A stretch of DNA of 27,382 nt from Plantago elongata. Its lineage: Eukaryota > Streptophyta > Magnoliopsida > Lamiales > Plantaginaceae. Each line of letters opens with the position of its first letter. Positions within the stretch are counted from its first letter, which is position 1. Below the pieces are notes generated by a model. It made no database searches. It was given only the letters and a program-made list of their open reading frames with translations, and was not told the DNA's origin. A program made the position numbers and the translations under genes. The stretch spans positions 1 to 27,382 of the forward strand of contig JAYMSP010001967.1 in the NCBI GenBank assembly GCA_036897095.1. The letters run 5' to 3'. Shown piece by piece: positions 9,607 through 20,337 of this stretch.

Positions 9607-9977
9607 TTATAAGGTTTTTAGCTGTGAGCATAAAAAATTCTCTCAACAAACAATAATAAATAACTAGAAACTTTTACACGGCAACATCCAAATCATGGAA
9701 ACATATTGAAACCATAACTAGAAAGTTCTCCACAAAATTACGAAACAAAGTACGTATAACAAAGCAGGACCAAATTACAATGCCAATAAATGCTTCAAAA
9801 ACAAATCGATAAACTGAATCTGCACGCCCCTCCTAACTTCACCAGACTGAATCCCGTAATCATGAATAGTTGCATATTTCGAAAAGATCCACCGTCAATT
9901 CACTAAGTACACGGTAGTATCTATTTTATCGAAGTCCGCAGTTTGTACATATTCATGATTTGATATACGCATCCATT
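9607..9977. other. Unassigned spacer
   Basis: A-rich non-coding sequence; nothing recognised on either strand. Confidence 0.45.
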
Positions 9978-10075
9978 AACCCTCATAATTCGAAGGCTGA
10001 TATTGAATAGTATATTTAAACACATCAACCCTCACAACTCGAAGGCTGATATTGAATAGTATATCTGAACAAATC
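9978..10075. repeat. 49-bp tandem duplication (2 copies, about 5 mismatches)
   Basis: Both units start 'aaccctca' and share the exact core 'cgaaggctgatattgaatag'. They lie at 9978-10026 and 10027-10075. Confidence 0.9.
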
Positions 10076-12511
10076 CAAACACGATTTAATACCATTTTGA
10101 AACATAAACATACCATTTAATTTCCATTTGGCACAGTGAAAAGTTGCTGGGCAGACGACTCAATAATAGATCAGTTTGGGGGGACAAAAATTACTAAAAC
10201 TTTATAATTAAGTTTAAAAATTTAGGGACTGAAGTTTCATTATATAATTTGTAGCGAAGTTGAAAATATGTTTGAAGGCGAAAATTTAAAACGAAGAGCT
10301 ATTTCAGGACGGACGAAGTACTGGATGAGAAACATTGAGGCATGAGAAACTCTGAGAGTATATGATTTGTGAGAGTCCTGTGAGAGTTCTACATTATTGT
10401 ATACTAATTGTACATTTTTATACTTTCACAATTTCATAATAAAATTAGATGTACAATTATTATGCAATAATATATAATTTACGAAAATACGCAAAACACA
10501 TAAAAATCTACAATTTACATACAACACCTTATAATTAATATACAATAATAAAAGACTCGGACAGCTCATACCCTCTCACTAGTTTTTGTAAACATACAGA
10601 TGTTGCATGTCTTTTATGTCTAATTAATCATTCATTTTGTATGGTCGAGTAGCTGGAACCAAATAGGAAATGAATACATCTCTTCACATCTATCTGCGAA
10701 TTAAGGCAGACATAAACATTAAGTGCCTGCTTGGTGTTTTATGGGAATGATTAGGAGTAGAATTTTATGAAATTGTTATAAATCAGAAATTTTAAATGGT
10801 GAGAAGGGTTTGTGATGAATTTCATGTTTGAATTCTTTGACTTTAGAATCGAATTTCGTTCTTTAACATTTTCGTTGTTTGGTTTTGTTTAATGGAAATG
10901 GAACTATATTTACTGGACTTTGGGCCTACATTAACAGATAAAAAATGTGCCCATTAACTTCGACTGACTTGGACTTCAAACGGAAAACATAAATTGTATC
11001 CCAAATGTCGAAATTGATTTTATAAGTAGTGTATAAATATGTGATCGATCAATCGATGTTTAGTTTTGGGGAGAGACGAAGCACCTAGCATAGCATAGTA
11101 TTTGGGGAACACTGATATCATTATCATCATCATTGTAGATTTATAGTCCCGTTGATATTCGACGGGGCATGAAAATAATAATTAAAATAAGAACTTAATT
11201 TATCTTATAATGAAATATCAATGTTAATGAACACGTCATGTCATATATTTTAATCTGTCGTCGCATATAAATACATTGAATCTCTTTCTCTTCACAATCT
11301 ATAGAGAGAAAATTAAATACATCACGTTTGAATACGTGTGACTGTGTGAGTGTGTAGAAGTCGAGTTGTGTGGGGGAGATTTCTCAGGACTTTTGTTTAT
11401 AGCGATAGTAAAATAGATTATATCATTGAAAATTATCTATCAAAATTGATAGCGAACTTCATATTGTCGAATGGGTTCACCATCACAATTGGAGCGAAAA
11501 CCTTTTCGATTTTTTAGATTACTAATATTATATTAGCCTCAATTATAAGTTTCTATTGTTAGTACTTATAAGACTTGTTGCATATTTCAACTCGATATTT
11601 TGATCAATATAAGCATTATCATATACTTAAGGGGACAAGCCTATACTTATTTAATTCATCTATGAATTAATTTTGTTGAATGATTCCTATTGTGAAAATT
11701 AGTATGTATTTAAGCTTGGAAAAAAATATCTATAAAAATGAAGATTGAGAGTTTGTAAGAATAACATATTGTTAAAGTATGATAAAAATAGTTCTTCAAT
11801 GTGTAAAATCGAAAAAAATATTGGTAAGACTTGACTTCATATGATACCATCCGTACCTGAAATAATATAAGGGTATATACACTTAGTGACATAATAAATT
11901 GAGAAAACAATTAGCATTAAATAGATACTATATGATACTCGACAGGACATGGATACAAAATTAAGATAAGAAATTGATAAATTTCTACAATAATATGTAG
12001 AAACTGAGAAGCATATAAATAAATGCAGTGTAACAAAATACATGATCTAGTCGCTTCAACATTGCATCGGAAGTAACACTACCCTTAGAAAAATGCAAAA
12101 CGTAAAGTAGTACAATCGATCCCCATATATAGAATTTTGTCGGTGTTTAAGATCAACTCATAACTTGTCGAAGACTTCTTTGTATGTTACATTTGTTGCG
12201 TGTCATATGTATTACCAATATGTTGTAAATTACTACCTTTAACCCATTTTGAGTGGCTCATCATTCTCATCATTGGAATTAAAAACTTTTTACATGCATT
12301 GATTCAATATAACATATTTTGCTTCGATGATAAACTTCTATGATCAATAACTATAATTCTTATTCCATTGCACAATTCGAAAGTTTGATTAATATTTCTC
12401 AAAAGCATTATCATGCACCAACCTTCAGTATGATCCTAAGGTTATAATTCAGAATAATTAATTTTGTAGAGAAATCTATGGTAAAAAAATATGTTTAAGA
12501 TCGTTCTCAAA
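10076..12511. other. Unassigned spacer with one promoter-like patch
   Basis: No gene recognised. Near 11268 'TATAAATA' is followed by a pyrimidine-rich leader-like stretch ('ctctttctcttcacaatcta'), but no ORF follows it; it could be a dead promoter or part of an LTR. 'cccgttgatattcgacgggg' (about 11147-11166) is a small inverted repeat. The sequence from 10,730 ('cctgcttggtgttttatggg') has the style of a MITE end. Confidence 0.35.
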
Positions 12512-12522
12512 GTTATCTTCCA

Positions 12523-13522
12523 AATTACGCCTACCGCTGGAAATTGGAATTGGGTTTGACAGACTTGTGTGCCGAACAAAGTTCGTATCTTCTTATGGCA
12601 TGAGATTCGTGCTAATTGCCCACTCGGGTGGCCCTTAAATAGAGATAGATTGTGAAGGATTGTACTTGTCCTGTTTGTGATTGTTGTGATGAGAATGTGT
12701 TACACATTCTCAAAGAGTGTGCTTATGCTAGACTTATTTGGACCATTTCACCATTATCATATTTCGTTGTTTCTTGTGATACTGTTTCGATGAATGTGTG
12801 GCTTTATTTAGTTCGTAGCAAATTGTCTAAAGATGAGTTTGATCTTTTGTAACTTTGTGTTGGCAGATCAGGGGACATAGGAGCAGGTTTGTTAATGTGG
12901 AGGCAGGGTATGATGCCCATGACTCTGTCTTCTTTGCCCAGGATCTCTTGGCTCGGTTCAAGATAGCCAGAACAACATTTTCCGAACCACGACCTCCATC
13001 ACCCAGTGAGCAGTGGCAGCCTCTGCCTGAAGACTTTGTTAAAGTAAACTTTGATGTTTTTATACCTGCTAACGGGACGGAGTAGGGCTGGGCGTGGTCA
13101 TTCGTGATTGGCACGACTCTGTTTTAGCCTGGAGACGCCGTTTCGTTCCGCGTATTCGCTGTCTTGAAGTTGGTGAAGCTTTGGGTGCTCGTTGCGCCTT
13201 TGATTTGGCGATTGAAGGCCAGTTCAGCAAGGTCATATTCGAGAGTGATTGCAAGTGGATTGTGGAACAAATTTAGCATCCATTCTCTTCTCTGGCTCCG
13301 ACAGGAGGAATTGTTCAAGATTTGAAACATTTACTTTGCTCTTTCCTGTTAGCCTCTTTTCATTTTATTAGGTGTACTACTAATGGTTTGGCTCATATCT
13401 TGGCCAAAGATGTTAGTCTCGATAGTGATGGTGGTAACATTTTACCAAACTTGAACTATTGTAATTATGATTGATTCAATGAAATGTTTTATTTTCAAAA
13501 AAAAAAAAAAAAAAAAAAAAAC
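12523..13522 (+). mobile_element. 5'-truncated L1-type LINE with 11-bp target duplication
   Basis: The 1.0-kb insert ends in a run of about 25 A (to 13521) and is flanked by the identical 11-mer 'gttatcttcca' at 12512-12522 and 13523-13533. That is the signature of target-primed reverse transcription. It retains only the 3' end of ORF2 (zinc knuckle of the reverse transcriptase and RNase H). 'caatgaaatgttttattttc' before the A-run is typical of plant L1 3' UTRs. Confidence 0.9.
12560..13474 (+). pseudogene. LINE ORF2 remnant: zf-RVT and RNase H domains
   Basis: The piece 'VPNKVRIFLWHEIRANCPL' and then, in a shifted frame, 'CTCPVCDCCDENVLHILKEC' match the zinc-binding domain at the C-terminus of plant LINE reverse transcriptases (C-x2-C ... 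H-x4-C). Next come 'PLPEDFVKVNFDVF', 'GVVIRDWHDSVLAWRRRF', 'EVGEALGARCAFDLA' and 'VIFESDCKWIVEQI', then 'GLAHILAKDVS'. These are the successive blocks of an RNase H domain (RVT_3 type), with the catalytic D (NFD), E (GEAL) and D (ESD) still visible. In-frame stops (for example TGA in 'gggtttgac', TAG after 'ANGTE' and after 'VEQI') and frame changes make it non-functional. The reverse-transcriptase core, endonuclease and ORF1 are missing by 5' truncation. Confidence 0.85.
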
Positions 13523-13533
13523 GTTATCTTCCA

Positions 13534-14580
13534 TATACATGTTATATACGCTCAAATATTCAACGATATCTCTGGACATCTTTGACATGTTAATTTGATT
13601 TATATCATCGAATATTTAAGGAAAAATTATGTTTTTACCCCTTAAATTTGAGCCAATTACATACTCATCCCTTACATTCAAACAATTACATATACACCTA
13701 AAATCTCATTGTTTCTAGTTGACCGTAAATAAAATAAATACAAAACAAAATTAATTTGACTTGTTGCGATTTACAATCTTCAATTTACTACACATTTAAC
13801 TCTAATGTTTTATAAATTACAATAATGACTCAACATTATTATTAAACCTCAATCAAATTTAATTTAAAGTATTCCGAATTCATTTTTTCCTTCCTCCTTC
13901 ATTATCGTCTTATAAAATTCCGAACTCCAATAAAATATCTGGTAATCTAGGTCGAAGTTGAAACTTTGAAGGAGGTCAAACGGCTACTCATGGAACCAAA
14001 ATGGATCCAATTGAAGTTGTAAACAACTCTCCGACGGAGCTATTTACATCTCTAATCGTGATATGATAATTGAATACAAAATTTAAATTGGTTGTTTATG
14101 GGAATGGCCATATAATATGTAAATTTAGTGTAATGGGAATGTTGAGTATCATTTGTTGATCGTATAGAATGTCGTTTGATAATAGATTATATGTTTTGTT
14201 CCACACACCCAGGCCTCGACATGTTGTGTAAGGAACAACATTTTTATAAGAAGGTATTGCAAAAAATTCATAATTCCCCATAGACTTGCCGTTTTAAAAG
14301 TTAAAACAACTAATATACCCTCCATCACTCAATAAGATGCCCATAACTTCACATGCATCCTTGTGATATTTTGTACAGTATATATAATCAACGAGATTTA
14401 ACCGAAAACCTTGTTTGTTTGTTGATTTTCATACATATAATGTTTTATGTTCATTTTTTCAACAATGATATCGGGTAATATTAACATAAGTTAGTTTTTG
14501 AGGATTTATTTTGTTCAACTCGAACCAATGCAAAAATTGCACTTGTTTGGCATTGATTGTAACGAAATAGCCACTAATGG
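13534..14580. other. Unassigned AT-rich spacer
   Basis: No gene recognised. A MITE-like motif 'aaaaattatgtttttacccc' lies near 13622, with no partner end found. Confidence 0.45.
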
Positions 14581-15204
14581 TCCGAGACCTGAGCCATTGA
14601 GCCGGCGAGGTTACTCATGATTGCCCCACACATATCTCATTTGTTGATATTGTCCGCTTGATCGGTGCCAGTAAGTATTTGCTTTTGGAATCCCCAAAAG
14701 ACCTCATACCATAGGAGAGTGTTGGTCTACATATATACCATTTATGCGTTTCACTCTCAACCGATGTGAGATGTTGTTTATTAAAATCTACACCCTTAAA
14801 TTCTCGACATCCCCGTCGAGCTTTCTTATGGGTTTACTTTCTGTCCCAAGACCAACCATCCGTGAAGGACTCTAGCGATTGCCCTAACCGGCTTAAGTGG
14901 TGGCTCCCACCACCCATACATTTTAGCACTTTGCCCCGCATATCACTTAGTCCCTGCAGTACTGGATAGTCCCGTCCTGATACCAATTATAATGATCCGA
15001 CAACCAATTGGGTCGAGACTTGTCCCATTGAGTAGGCGAGGTTACTCATGACTGTCTTACACACATTTCGTTGGTACATTATTGTTCTCTTTGAGTCCGA
15101 ACCCACAAAATTTGCTTTTGAAATCCCCAAAAGGCCTCATACCATAGAAGAGTAGTGGTATATACCATTCATCGCTTTCACTCTCAATCGATGTGGGATT
15201 GAGT
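14581..15204. repeat. Pair of about 195-bp direct repeats around a 240-bp core (TRIM-like?)
   Basis: Copy one (14581-14774) and copy two (15012-15204) share 'ggcgaggttactcatga', 'tttgcttttg(g/a)aatccccaaaag', 'cctcataccata' and 'tttcactctcaa(c/t)cgatgtg'. The core has 'cctgataccaattataatg', whose 'gatacca' is the complement of a 'tggtatc' primer-site word. That arrangement suggests a small LTR-type element (TRIM) or its relic. TG/CA termini and a target duplication were not found, so the class is open. Confidence 0.45.
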
Positions 15205-15214
15205 ATTACATTGG

Positions 15215-15500
15215 CAGTGTTGACGACATGTGACACACACCCACCATCCTTTAAAGGAACAAACTGCTCATTCTTCAAATGAAATGACAATCTCTTAACA
15301 ACATAAATCTTATAATTTAATGGAGATTCTAATATCCACCACACTTCTTAGCATGGAGACTCATAATGACAATCCATGTGCCTCATAATTTTATCCCCAT
15401 TTTCTCGATCAATGAAACTAACGACGATTTTATCTCTTCCTTGGTAAAGCATACGTATTGACCATGGATGTTATAGTTCCATGTTGCTTTGTGTTGATAT
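15215..15500 (-). pseudogene. Helitron Rep-region fragment
   Basis: Minus-strand reading gives 'WWILESPLNYKIYVVKRLSF' and then 'HLKNEQFVPLKDGG', which fits the family pattern 'EA-WRIFEFPLHYR-PSV-RL-FHLP-EQ-V-F' found between the Rep core and the helicase in plant Helitrons. Upstream in the same orientation 'DKIVVSFIDRENGDKIM' is compatible. The coding sequence is interrupted (TAA after 'ESPC') and stops at the direct repeat pair. Identification is by remembered family pattern, not alignment. Confidence 0.5.
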
Positions 15501-15809
15501 TTGAGCATCATATATGAGTTGTGTGGAATGGAGTGGATCTATTTTTTATTATATAATATCAATAACAATAATAGACTTAAATAAAAGTTTTGAAGTAATA
15601 ATCATGTAAAATATAATTAACATACATAAATTAATATATTAAATTCAATGGTAAGTTCATGTTGTTAAGTGATCACCACTTTTATTGAAGGTAGCACCAG
15701 TGCCCCTCATTCGATAGACGTGATAAGATTGTTAACATTAAGGAAAACATTCATCTATTGAATTAGCTATTTGTAGTGGTTCCTCAAATAAGAAAACCTA
15801 GAAATTTTT

Positions 15810-17160
15810 TATTGGACCACATGGAGTATATCATTTGTGGGAGTAAAAATAATATGTGTATGAAAATAATGTGGATCAAGATATGGATTAGATTTATGAT
15901 CATGGTTAGAATATATATGTGCTTGGAACAATGTTATGGATATAATCACACTTCTTGAATAAAAAATGTACTTTGGGATTCGACATCTCACTCTCATTAT
16001 CACTGCCGACAACTCGATCTCCAATGTGTATTATTACTAAAATCAAAGTTATCAAAAGTGAAACAAACACTTAGTTACTTGCAATCACATGCTCTTTGAA
16101 ACTTTGAGGAACTCAATGAATCTCATATTTTGAATGAGCATATTGTTAATCTAGACCCTTGATGAATCAATCATGGTACCTATCTAAACTCTCCGTCAAT
16201 TGAAATAACTAAATCATCTAATGGTGTGCTTCAAAACAATGAATTTGGTTATAGCCTTGTTCTATATAATAAGTTCATTTTATTGAGTAGACATGGTACA
16301 TCAAAATCATGTATAAACTTACTTTCCAAGTAGGATATGTGCTTTCTATATTTGTAAGAATATGATCACACACTTCTTGAAAAAGAATGTCTTCTTGTAT
16401 CTTAATATCAGCCTCATCGGCCTTATCACCAACATTTAGTATCCACTTTGTGAATTATCCCATCTCATGAATCTCAACTTTAACATATCAGTCTAAAAGA
16501 AAAAATAAATCACACTTCACAATATAAAGAAAGAAACATATATTACTAAAATAAAAAATACTATAAATGAACAAATATTTAGTTACTTGAAGTCACATGT
16601 TCTTTGTAAGTCTGAGGACCACACTTGAAAATCATATTTTGGATGAGCATATTGTTGCATACAAAATGTCAAATTTAGACCCTCTCGGAACCACTTTTAG
16701 TATTTGTTTATTTGTTTAAATTATTTGTTCAATATAATAACCAAACATCCAAATGATGTGGCTAGTCGATGCATAAAATCCCTTGAACTCATATCAAGCG
16801 CTTCAATACAATGCATATTTATCACTTTAGTCTTGTCCCATAAAATATGCTTTGTTTCTTTGAGTAGACACGTTCCATCATAATCATGATTAATTTTATT
16901 GCATACCGAGTTTACATGTATATTCAATTGTATTTAATATCTTGAATGAGCAGTTCTACCCTTGTAAGTAGCAATAATATGATACCGATGGAAGTCAATG
17001 GAAGAACGTATATATCTTCTATCTCTCAAAACGGAGCACAAAGTCCTCCAAATATAATATCCTCTCTAGAATCAACAATGTATTGTAGTAAATGATGTCT
17101 TGCCAAGTACGAGTTGATGACCTTCATTATTCTTATCTTGTATCCGAAAATCTAAGACCC
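15810..17160 (-). pseudogene. Helitron PIF1-like helicase, decayed, one segment duplicated
   Basis: In order on the minus strand: 'YKGRTAHSRY' (about 16960), matching 'GGRTAHSRF'; 'CLLKETKHILWDK' (about 16840-16880), the degenerate Walker B block 'LIIWDE'; 'MHCIEALDMSSRDFM' (about 16780-16825), matching 'YCFEALDRSLRDI'; 'VVPRGSKFDILYATICSS' (about 16640-16695), matching 'VIPRGSRQDIVHATINSS'; 'VVLRLTKNM' (about 16597-16623), matching 'VLRLTKNMRL'; then 'FTKWILNVGDKADEADIKIQ' and 'ESTYP'. A second, worse copy follows (about 15810-16325) with 'HDFDVPCLLNK', 'STY' and 'YFHTHIIFTPTNDI' (family 'RAILAPTNE'). Stops and frameshifts occur throughout. In active Helitrons this helicase works with the HUH nuclease in rolling-circle transposition; this copy cannot. 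Confidence 0.7.
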
Positions 17161-17164
17161 CCAT

Positions 17165-17490
17165 TAGAATAGAATTTGACATCTTTCTCTCAAAACTTAT
17201 ATGAATATCGGGATACTATCCGTCTTCCACATGGACGAAAAGTAGGGAATTTGTAAAAGAAGGTTACTCTCAACCATAAAATGATTTTTTGCATGTAAGT
17301 TTCATCACTCACACCCACTACGAAGAAATTACTTTTAATGCAAGGCAAATTATAAGTTCGTCCATCCCCAATCGTCATGCAATAAGTCGAAGGCCCACTT
17401 TATGGGCATTATCAAAGAAGATGCAATGTATAGCCATCTTGTATAGTTTTGTAAATGAATTGTTCTCTTTCACCATGATTTTTATATGAG
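17165..17490 (-). pseudogene. Helitron N-terminal fragment ('DGRTYNLP' block)
   Basis: The minus strand encodes 'KVGLRLIA' and, after a shift, 'GDGRTYNLPCIKSNFFVVGV', matching the family signature 'LRLI-R--DGRTYNLPT--EVAALI-GD' that precedes the Rep domain in plant Helitrons. A further 'IILWLRVTFFYKFPTFRPCG' could be the decayed 'DII-----L-RISE-HP-Y--LQYPLLFP-GE' stretch. Most of the Rep domain expected between here and the helicase is missing. Confidence 0.55.
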
Positions 17491-18968
17491 TGTTGCAGAA
17501 TCAGTTTCCACACCAGCTGAATTGGTTTGGCTTTACGATAATTAAAATATATATTTACCGTCGATCATCTATAATTCTAATGAGTACTAAATGATGTATA
17601 CTAAGTATTTTTTTAATTTAAATAAAATATGTGAAAGATGCATGAAATTGAGTGTAGAGGTTCAACAAAATTGCACCTTAATCATGTTGTCACTTTCGTG
17701 TTCAGTGTCATACATATAATACTGGCAAAATTTTTGAGTTTGTATTTATTTGGGCAACAATGTTCCAAGTTGTGATCATTTTAGCCACGCTCTTAAAGCA
17801 ATAAGGACCTTTTTATTTGTTAATTTCATTGTCTATTTCCAACCCCTTGTGCGAAGATATTTGTATATGCATTAATAATAGAACAATTATATAAACCGGG
17901 TACCTATTGCTGAAAAAACTAATACTTGTAGAACATATTTTCAAAGTAATATATTTAAAACCAATGATCATGCAAAAATTAAAAATAAAATTAGAGTATA
18001 TCAATAGGGCATCAATAATCCAATAAGTAAGTTTACAAAATCCTAAAAAAGTCAATATATATTTAGTCAAATTTATATTAAAAATATTTTATATAGTAAA
18101 TATATAAGATAGAATAGGAGGTAATATTTGAATAAATATTGCGTAAAAGTATAAAATGTGTTAGAATTCATATAAATATTGAAAATCTAATGGTTTTTAT
18201 TGCATTCAATGTATAATTTATTGCTAATAAAAATTATAGAGAAGTAAGAGGAAATTAATAAACCATGAAAGAGATCGATAAAAAGTTAATAATTAGAAAA
18301 ATTATTACGTAATGTAAACTTTTAAACATAATGGATGAAGTAACACACACTAGTAATCCGGTACCGCACTAAGTGTGATGCTAAGTAGTTTTTTGAAATT
18401 ATTTGAATGTTCGTTTTATATTTTTACGGTGCCTTGTATAAAATTGATATGAAAATGTAACCATGAAACTTTGTTCGGAAAATTTTTACATCTTCTCTTC
18501 TAATTACAACATGGAATAAATAATTAATATTTTCTTTTATTTTTTCACAATAAACACATTTGAGGAAAGATAAATTTTAAAATTCATTAAGGTATTCATT
18601 CATTTGGTATCAAAGTGAAGCAACTTGCTCTCTTATAACAGATATACTGTAAAAACTTCATACAATCATATCATCGGGACCGGAAAAAAATATTCTTATA
18701 GAAAATTTATCCCTAAGTAGAGCTTTGTACTAGAAATATATTTTTCATAATAATATAATGTGTAAAACTTAAATGTTATATTTATTGAATAAAATTACTA
18801 AATATTAACTTCACAAGTTAGATATGTTTTCTAACAAGATGAATCATATATAGATGAACTACTACTATATAGAAGCTAAAGGATAGTCTTATCACTAAAA
18901 TATTCAAATTACTATCAAATAACTTTAGAATAGTATTTTACACATTAAATTTCATAATTAAAAAGATA
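17491..18968. other. Unassigned AT-rich spacer
   Basis: No gene or clear element recognised on either strand. Very AT-rich with short palindromes only. Confidence 0.5.
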
Positions 18969-18970
18969 TA

Positions 18971-19208
18971 CTTCCTCCGTCCCTAATTCAAGTTCCTGTG
19001 GGACCGGACACTAATTTTAATGCAATGTAATCAATTAATGTGGGTTTATTAAAAGTAATAGTGAAAATAAAGTGGGTGAAGCTCACATGGGCCATTTTAG
19101 ATTATTATAATGGACTGTGGGGTTCAAATGTTTTCAAATATAGAAAAGGAAACTTGAATCAGGGACGACCCAAAAAGAAACGAGAACTTGAATTAGGGAC
19201 GAAGGGAG
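18971..19208. mobile_element. Stowaway (Tc1/mariner) MITE, full length
   Basis: The 238-bp element is flanked by TA on both sides (18969-18970, 19209-19210). Its 25-bp terminal inverted repeats are 'cttcctccgtccctaattca' plus 'agttc' on the left and, in complement, 'ctcccttcgtccctaattca' plus 'agttc' on the right, with two mismatches. The 'ctccgtccc' start and TA target are the Stowaway hallmark. The right end is partly doubled: a second terminal-like copy 'aaacttgaatcagggacgac' lies at 19150-19168. No coding capacity. Confidence 0.9.
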
Positions 19209-19405
19209 TATATAGGTAAATATTATTGAATATCATGTCATTTATTACTATAAGAATTTATAATTATTTAAGATGTGACCGGATAAAGTAATGAAATATG
19301 ACAATTAATGTGGAGTTTATTCTTATTTATAACTAGTCCCAAGTTGAGACTAGATTTTTTTATGACTAGGTAATTTATTCCTTCATAGACTCTGTTTAGT
19401 CTATG

Positions 19406-20037
19406 TTACCACTACTTTTTCTGCTAACTTTTTAGTTTCATGAAATTTTTTTAATAAAAAATTCATTACGTGAACGCGCAGCTTTTCAAACAAGCTAGCT
19501 GGTTTAATAAGCTACTCAAGTTAGGCTCTGTTAAACAAAACTAACTGAAAAAGTAGTTGGTAGCTGAAGAGCTAGCTGGTAGATGAAAAGTTAGCTGTTG
19601 AATGGTCAGATGGTCAGGTAGCTTTGTTTTTTCAACAAGCTAACTTAATTAACTTCTCAAATCAACTAGTTTGTTTAAAAAATGCACGCTCACGTAACGA
19701 ACTTTTTATAAAAAAACTCATGGAGCTGAAAAGGTAACTGAAAAGCTAGTGGTAAACAAGATCTTAGCTTGTTAAAAAAAAGCTACTTAACCAGCTAACA
19801 ACTAATTATTCAGCTTTCAGCTACCTTATCTTTTCAGCTAGTTTTGCTAACCAATCCCTTAGTAAAATTAGTTGGTAGCTAAAAAGATAATTTTTTTTTC
19901 CAACAAATTAATTTTATTAACTTGTCTAACCAGCTAGCTTTTCAAATAACTTTTTAAGAATTTATGTGTTCACATAATAAGTTTTTTCTAATAAAAAAAT
20001 TTATGAAACTGAAAACTAACTGAAAAATTAGTGGTAA
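19406..20037. mobile_element. Foldback-like element with three arm copies
   Basis: The left arm (19406-19475, 'ttaccactactttttctgct' onward) is matched in inverted orientation by the right arm (19968-20037, ending 'ttagtggtaa'). A third copy in the same orientation as the right arm lies in the middle (about 19688-19755, ending 'gctagtggtaaac'). The filler is rich in 'agctagctgg/ccagctagct' palindromic words. The arms of about 70 bp and the lack of genes suit a foldback or long-inverted-repeat MITE, possibly two nested copies sharing a left end. No target duplication could be fixed. Confidence 0.65.
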
Positions 20038-20206
20038 ATCAGTATTTATGTATTCCTTTATAATATAACACACACGGTAATATTAGAGGTGGACAAAGAA
20101 AATTAGAAAGGTTTTACACCTTCGCCAATTAGAGCATGAGAAGAATATAAATCATCATTCTGAATTATGAATTGGGGACGAAGTACAAAGACTAAGAAAA
20201 ATTCAA

Positions 20207-20280
20207 AAGTCTTGACATTATTATTTTCTTTTAAAAGATAAGTCTTGACATTACTATTAATCCCAGTTCTCTATATACAT
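20207..20280 (+). promoter_or_regulatory. Proximal promoter of the second WAK gene (TATA, TTGACA doublet)
   Basis: 'aagtcttgacatta' occurs at 20207-20220 and 20240-20253, 33 bp apart; each holds a TTGAC core as in WRKY-bound W-boxes, although the next base is A rather than the preferred C/T. 'tctatatacatat' (about 20270-20283) gives a TATA box about 60 bp before the ATG, implying a short leader. Defence-type regulation is plausible for a WAK gene but not shown. Confidence 0.45.
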
Positions 20281-20337
20281 ATCCCTGCACGTTTCCACAA
20301 ATCCAGAATACACAAGCTTAGCCCATCTTTAACCACC

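Larger units (their letters stand above)
15215..17490 (-). mobile_element. Decayed and rearranged Helitron
   Basis: Three blocks of Helitron Rep/helicase-like coding sequence lie on the minus strand: an N-terminal block (17165-17490), a helicase block present in two tandem copies (15810-17160), and a Rep-side block (15215-15500) lying downstream of the helicase although it belongs upstream. No 5'-TC or 3'-hairpin-CTRR end was located. The blocks may come from two insertions or from one element with internal deletion and duplication. Confidence 0.65.

Noticed and set aside
4601..10075. CRISPR-like or satellite arrays
   Set aside because: All the tandem repeats have only two copies, or about two and a fraction, with no spacers. 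The genome is clearly a plant nuclear one.
11240..11400. TATA box with pyrimidine-rich leader as an active gene start
   Set aside because: No ORF or splice-compatible coding sequence follows on the + strand. Kept only as a note within the spacer.
13497..13521. Poly(A) run as a simple microsatellite
   Set aside because: It directly precedes an 11-bp target duplication and follows a LINE 3' UTR, so it is the retroposon tail.
15776..16024. Short open frames on both strands as small genes
   Set aside because: The minus-strand frame is explained as part of the Helitron helicase relic, and the plus-strand frame is its shadow.
20245..20337. Upstream in-frame start for the second WAK gene
   Set aside because: The frame is open upstream, but the first signal-peptide-like start is the ATG at 20338 in good context, and the TATA box lies inside the upstream extension.
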